From: JAJTHJ01 sp046316025
Lineage (GTDB): Bacteria; Pseudomonadota; Gammaproteobacteria; Burkholderiales; Burkholderiaceae_F
Direction: 5' to 3'
Assembly: GCA_046316025.1 (NCBI GenBank)
Contig: JBKCXU010000147.1
Span: forward strand, 1-7,909
DNA: 7,909 nucleotides
The notes under the pieces are model-generated. The model made no database searches and was not told where the DNA came from. It was given only the letters and a program-made list of their open reading frames with translations. Positions 4,769-7,909 of the stretch are shown here, piece after piece (the stretch's first letter is position 1; each line of letters begins with the position of its first letter). A program made the translations under genes and the position numbers.

Positions 4769-7126
4769 ATGAAAGACCTGGGCACCCAAGCAGCACTGGC
4801 GCAACGGACCACGGAGAAAGTCGCGCAGGTCTACACGGCGCGCGTCCGGCATGCGGTCGAGCAGTATCAGAAGAAGGTGGCGGCAGCCGCCGGCGGCGCG
4901 GACGCCGTGGCCTGGCCCTTGTCGCCGCTGGATCTCTTCAAGCAGTGGACGGACTACGCGACCGACGCCGCGCAGCGCTCGGTGCTCTTCTGGGACGCGC
5001 TGCGCCAGCGCGGCAACCAGTGGCTGGCGCACGAGCAGGCGGGCAAGCCGCCGGTGCTGCACTTCGAATACGAAACCGTGCTGGATGCGCGCCGCTTCGA
5101 GCGGCCGGTCAACTACGCGCTGCTGCGCATCGTGCCGCCCGCGGGCGTGAAGGTCGATCCCGCCAAGCGCCCCTACGTGATCATCGATCCGCGCGCCGGC
5201 CACGGGCCGGGCATCGGCGGCTTCAAGGACGATTCGCAGGTGGGCGTGGCGCTGCGCGCCGGGCATCCGGTCTATTTCGTGGTGTTCTTCCCCGACCCCG
5301 AGCCCGGCCAGCGGCTGACGGATGTCACCGCGGCCGAGCAGATTTTCCTGCGCAAGGTGCGCGAGCTGCATCCCAAGGCAGAGAAGCCGGCGCTGGTCGG
5401 CAACTGCCAAGGCGGCTGGGCGGCGATGATGCTGGCCGCCTCCGACCCCGAGGCCACCGGCCCGATCGTGATCAACGGCGCGCCGATGAGCTACTGGGGC
5501 GGCGCCTGGAGCGGCGGCGACAGCGAAAACCCGATGCGTTACGCCGGGGGCCTGTTGGGCGGAAGCTGGCTGTCCTCCATGACGGCCGATCTGGGCAACG
5601 GCAAGTTCGACGGCGCGTACCTCGTGCAGAACTTCGAGAACCTGAACCCGGCCAACACCTACCTCGACAAGTACTACCACCTGTACGCCAACGCCGACAC
5701 CGAGACAGCGCGCTTCCTGGAGTTCGAGCGCTGGTGGGGCGGCTTCTTCCTGCTCAACAAGGAAGAAATCGAGTGGATCGTGCGCAACCTCTTTGTCGGC
5801 AACGCGCTGTGGCAGGGCGGCGTGAAATCGGCCGGCGGCGAGGCTTTCGACCTGCGCCGCATCCGCCAGCCGATCGTGCTCTTTGCCTCGATGGGCGACA
5901 ACATCACGCCGCCGCAGCAGGCCTTCAACTGGGTGGCCGACGTGTACGGCTCGACCGAAGAGATCAAGGCGCGCGGCCAGACCATCGTCGGGCTGCTGCA
6001 CGAGAACGTCGGGCACCTGGGCATCTTCGTCTCCGGCAAGGTGGCGTTGAAGGAGCACCGCGAGATCGTCTCGGTGCTGGAGTCGATCGAGGCGCTGCCG
6101 CCCGGCCTGTACGCGATGCACATCGCCGAGCGGCGCGGGGCCAAGGGCGAGGTCGAGTACGACGTGAGCTTCGAGGAGCGGCGGCTGGAAGACGTGGCCA
6201 AGCGCCTGAACCGCTTCGAGCGGCGCGACGAGAAGCCCTTTGAGGCGGTGGCGCAGCTGTCGGAATTCAACCAGCGCGCCTACGAGCTTTTCGCGCAGCC
6301 CATCGTGCAGGCGAGCAGCAACGAGGCCGTGGCCGAGGCCGGCCGCAAGCTGCATCCGCTGCGGATGGAGCGCTGGTCGGTGTCGGACATCAACCCCTGG
6401 CTGTGGTGGCTGGAGCCGGCGGCGCAGTTCGTCAAGGAACATCGCGCCGCAGTGGACGGCAAGGCGCCACTGCGCCAGGCCGAGCAGGGCGCAGCACAGC
6501 TCGCCAGCGCCGCGCTCGACCTGTACCGCGACCTGCGCGACGCCGCCAGCGAGGCGGCCTTCTTCCAGACCTACGGCAACCTGTTCGGCCTGTACCTGGC
6601 CGACCATGCGGCCGAGGACGAGCAACGCGCGGCCACCGCGCACAGCGGCGAGGTCTACGTGCAGCAGGCGCTGGCGGCGATCGACCGGGGCGGCTATGCC
6701 GAGGCGGTGGCGCGCGCGGCGGCGCTGCTGGCGCACAACGGCGCGCCGATCGACCTGGAGGCGATTGAGCTCAAGCGCGAGCTGATCGACGACTACCGTG
6801 CGCTGATGCCGACGCTGACCTTCGACGAGGCGCGGCGGCTGCGCGGCGAGCAGGATTTGATCGTCCGCGCTGCGCCCGAGCAGGCGCTGCAAACGCTGCC
6901 CAAGCTGCTGGCGCAACCGGCCAACCGGGCGCGCTTTGCCAGGCTCTTCGAGGCGCTGCTGACAGACAAGCGCGTGCATCGCAACGACTTCGCACCCGCG
7001 CAGATCGCCATGGCCAAGCGCATCTGGGCTGTACTCGATCTGCCGGTGCGCGCGGCGGCGCCGGCCAAGCGGAAGAGCGCGGTGCGTAAGCGAGGCAAGG
7101 CGAATGGCCGGCGCGCCGCGCGGTAG
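4769..7126 (+). CDS. DUF3141 protein, PhaC-like alpha/beta hydrolase
   Basis: A 785-residue protein of the DUF3141 family, related to polyhydroxyalkanoate synthases but of unproven activity. After a helical N-terminal region (about 1-100), an alpha/beta-hydrolase domain spans about 130-440. VGNCQGGW is the nucleophile elbow with Cys213 (the G-x-C-x-G box of PhaC enzymes rather than lipase Ser). SMGDNITPP carries Asp377 and ENVGHLGIF carries His416, together the expected Cys-Asp-His triad in the right order and spacing. PRAGHGPGIGG (141-151) may help form the oxyanion region. Residues 450-765 are mostly helical, charged and of unknown role, and the last 20 are a Lys/Arg-rich tail, reminiscent of proteins that bind nucleic acid or polymer surfaces. 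There is no signal peptide, so it is probably cytoplasmic. ATG 4769 is set by GGAGGT 4 bases upstream. The next gene is a MaoC-Pta enzyme, so the substrate is probably an acyl-CoA or acyl thioester. The 775-residue antisense frame is a shadow. Confidence 0.9.
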   Translation: MKDLGTQAALAQRTTEKVAQVYTARVRHAVEQYQKKVAAAAGGADAVAWPLSPLDLFKQWTDYATDAAQRSVLFWDALRQRGNQWLAHEQAGKPPVLHFEYETVLDARRFERPVNYALLRIVPPAGVKVDPAKRPYVIIDPRAGHGPGIGGFKDDSQVGVALRAGHPVYFVVFFPDPEPGQRLTDVTAAEQIFLRKVRELHPKAEKPALVGNCQGGWAAMMLAASDPEATGPIVINGAPMSYWGGAWSGGDSENPMRYAGGLLGGSWLSSMTADLGNGKFDGAYLVQNFENLNPANTYLDKYYHLYANADTETARFLEFERWWGGFFLLNKEEIEWIVRNLFVGNALWQGGVKSAGGEAFDLRRIRQPIVLFASMGDNITPPQQAFNWVADVYGSTEEIKARGQTIVGLLHENVGHLGIFVSGKVALKEHREIVSVLESIEALPPGLYAMHIAERRGAKGEVEYDVSFEERRLEDVAKRLNRFERRDEKPFEAVAQLSEFNQRAYELFAQPIVQASSNEAVAEAGRKLHPLRMERWSVSDINPWLWWLEPAAQFVKEHRAAVDGKAPLRQAEQGAAQLASAALDLYRDLRDAASEAAFFQTYGNLFGLYLADHAAEDEQRAATAHSGEVYVQQALAAIDRGGYAEAVARAAALLAHNGAPIDLEAIELKRELIDDYRALMPTLTFDEARRLRGEQDLIVRAAPEQALQTLPKLLAQPANRARFARLFEALLTDKRVHRNDFAPAQIAMAKRIWAVLDLPVRAAAPAKRKSAVRKRGKANGRRAAR

Positions 7127-7129
7127 ACC

Positions 7130-7167
7130 CCTCCCCCTTCAAGGGGGAGGTTGGGAGGGGGATGGGT
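7130..7167 (+). repeat. G-rich repeat hairpin, forward copy
   Basis: Stem CCTCCCCC (7130-7137) with GGGGGAGG (7143-7150) around a TTCAA loop, followed by a tail ending GGGGATGGGT. It starts 4 bases after the DUF3141 stop codon. It is the mirror partner of the copy at 7206-7244 and belongs to the same kind of element as the one at 9-45. There is no T-tract. Confidence 0.75.
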
Positions 7168-7205
7168 GGTGAGGAGTGCCTTCCCTTCGCAAGCACCTTC
7201 CCGAC

Positions 7206-7244
7206 AACCCATCCCCACCCCGGCCCTCCCCTTGAAGGGGAGGG
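7206..7244 (-). repeat. G-rich repeat hairpin, inverted copy
   Basis: Stem CCCTCCCC (7224-7231) with GGGGAGGG (7237-7244) around TTGAA. Its tail, read on the - strand, ends GGGGATGGGT, identical to the tail end of the forward copy. The two copies face each other across about 40 bases and together could form one large cruciform or RNA hairpin between the two operon genes, as in paired REP (BIME-like) arrangements. Confidence 0.75.
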
Positions 7245-7271
7245 AGTGAAGACAGGACAGGAACACAACGC

Positions 7272-7909
7272 ATGGCCACCATCACCAACATCCCCTTCGA
7301 CGAAATCGAAATCGGCAGACCGCTGAAGGTCGGCCGGACCCTGTCGGCCACCGACATCGAGGCGCTCGCCTTTGCCTCCGGCGACATCGACGCCTTTGCC
7401 GGCGAGGCCGATAACACCGACGTGGCACTCGCTTCCACCGAAGGGGTCGCCGCCGAGACCTTCATCGCCCACCTGATCAACCGCCGCCTGCCGGGGCCGG
7501 GCTCCAGCATCGTCGAGCAGCAGTTCACCTTTCACAATCACCTGACGGTGGGCGACCAGATCACCGCCACCATCGTGCCGGTGGAGAAGCACGCCGCCGA
7601 CCATCAGGTGTTGTTCGACTGCCTCGTCGTCAACCAGCGCGGCGAGGCGATCCTGACCGGCCGCGCGCGGGTGATCGCGCCGTCCGAGCGCATCTCGCAT
7701 GGCGACCTGTCGATGACCGAGGTGATCTTCCGCCGCACCGACGAGTTCGCCCGGCTGCTCAAGCGCTGCGCGGACGTGCCGCCGGTGAAGACCGCCATCG
7801 TCCACCCCTGCGATGCCGATTCGCTGGCCGGGCCGATCGAGGCGGCGCGGCGCGGGCTGATCGTGCCGGTGCTGGTCGGGCCGGCGGCCAAGATCGCGGC
7901 GGTCGCGCG
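7272..7909 (+). CDS. Bifunctional MaoC-like hydratase/phosphate acetyltransferase (3' end outside window)
   Basis: The first 212 residues of a fusion enzyme, open to the window edge. Residues 1-140 form a MaoC/hotdog domain (LSATDIEALAFASGD, then HNHLTVGDQITATI and a GEAILTGRARV strand). From about 170 the phosphate acetyltransferase (Pta) domain begins (TAIVHPCDADSL, GLIVPVLVGPAAKI), which in the family exchanges acetyl-CoA and acetyl phosphate. Such MaoC-Pta fusions are known in Burkholderiales, commonly beside acetate kinase, which would lie to the right. In classical R-hydratases SGD is followed five residues after its Asp by a catalytic His; here Asp38 is present but position 43 is Ala, so the hydratase half may be inactive or acyl-binding only. 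ATG 7272 is preceded by AGGA (7259-7262), a moderate ribosome binding site. It probably shares an operon with the DUF3141 gene. Confidence 0.88.
   Translation, partial: MATITNIPFDEIEIGRPLKVGRTLSATDIEALAFASGDIDAFAGEADNTDVALASTEGVAAETFIAHLINRRLPGPGSSIVEQQFTFHNHLTVGDQITATIVPVEKHAADHQVLFDCLVVNQRGEAILTGRARVIAPSERISHGDLSMTEVIFRRTDEFARLLKRCADVPPVKTAIVHPCDADSLAGPIEAARRGLIVPVLVGPAAKIAAVA

Noticed and set aside
4308..4772. 154-residue + strand frame before the DUF3141 gene
   Set aside because: No ribosome binding site or recognisable motif. It overlaps the -10 box, the Shine-Dalgarno sequence and the start of the DUF3141 gene, and competing frames exist on the other strand.
4652..6979. 775-residue open frame on the - strand opposite the DUF3141 gene
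   Set aside because: A shadow of a GC-rich gene; it has no motifs, and the + strand carries the conserved Cys/Asp/His motifs and a strong ribosome binding site.
1..7909. CRISPR array, tRNA, rRNA or transposase genes
   Set aside because: No regularly spaced repeats, no cloverleaf-like sequence, no rRNA signature and no transposase-like frame were seen on either strand.

Overview
The window comes from a high-GC Gram-negative bacterium, most probably a betaproteobacterium of the order Burkholderiales. Three things suggest this: the strong G/C third-position bias of the outer genes, the CCCCTCCCC...GGGGAGGGG intergenic hairpins with G-rich tails, and the gene pair formed by a PhaC-like DUF3141 protein and a MaoC-Pta bifunctional enzyme. 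This assignment is an inference from gene content and composition.

Layout. (1) 1-1792: two G-rich repeat hairpins, then a major facilitator transporter and a 5-hydroxyisourate hydrolase-like gene (uraH family) three bases apart on the + strand, which looks like a small purine/urate-related operon. (2) 1968-2195: a small helical protein with a strong ribosome binding site. (3) About 2200-4770: an island of visibly lower GC with genes on the - strand. It holds a GrpB/UPF0157 protein, an unrecognised 370-residue protein and about 540 bases with no supported gene. Each of the two genes has its stop codon inside an AAC-ending heptamer that opens a foldable sequence resembling an integron attC site. 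The island may therefore be the remains of integron gene cassettes. (4) 4769 to the end: a 785-residue DUF3141 protein with a Cys-Asp-His triad, a spacer holding an inverted pair of G-rich hairpins, and the start of a bifunctional MaoC/phosphate acetyltransferase gene that runs off the window.

How the parts may work together. The right-hand operon points to acyl/acetyl-CoA and acetyl-phosphate metabolism, possibly linked to polyhydroxyalkanoate-type chemistry. The left-hand pair suggests import or export of a purine-related compound together with hydroxyisourate hydrolysis. In both, an enzyme domain appears to lack a classical catalytic residue: the conserved Arg of the hydroxyisourate hydrolase and the catalytic His of the MaoC domain. 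The strongest candidate for something undescribed is the cassette-like island with its unknown 370-residue protein.
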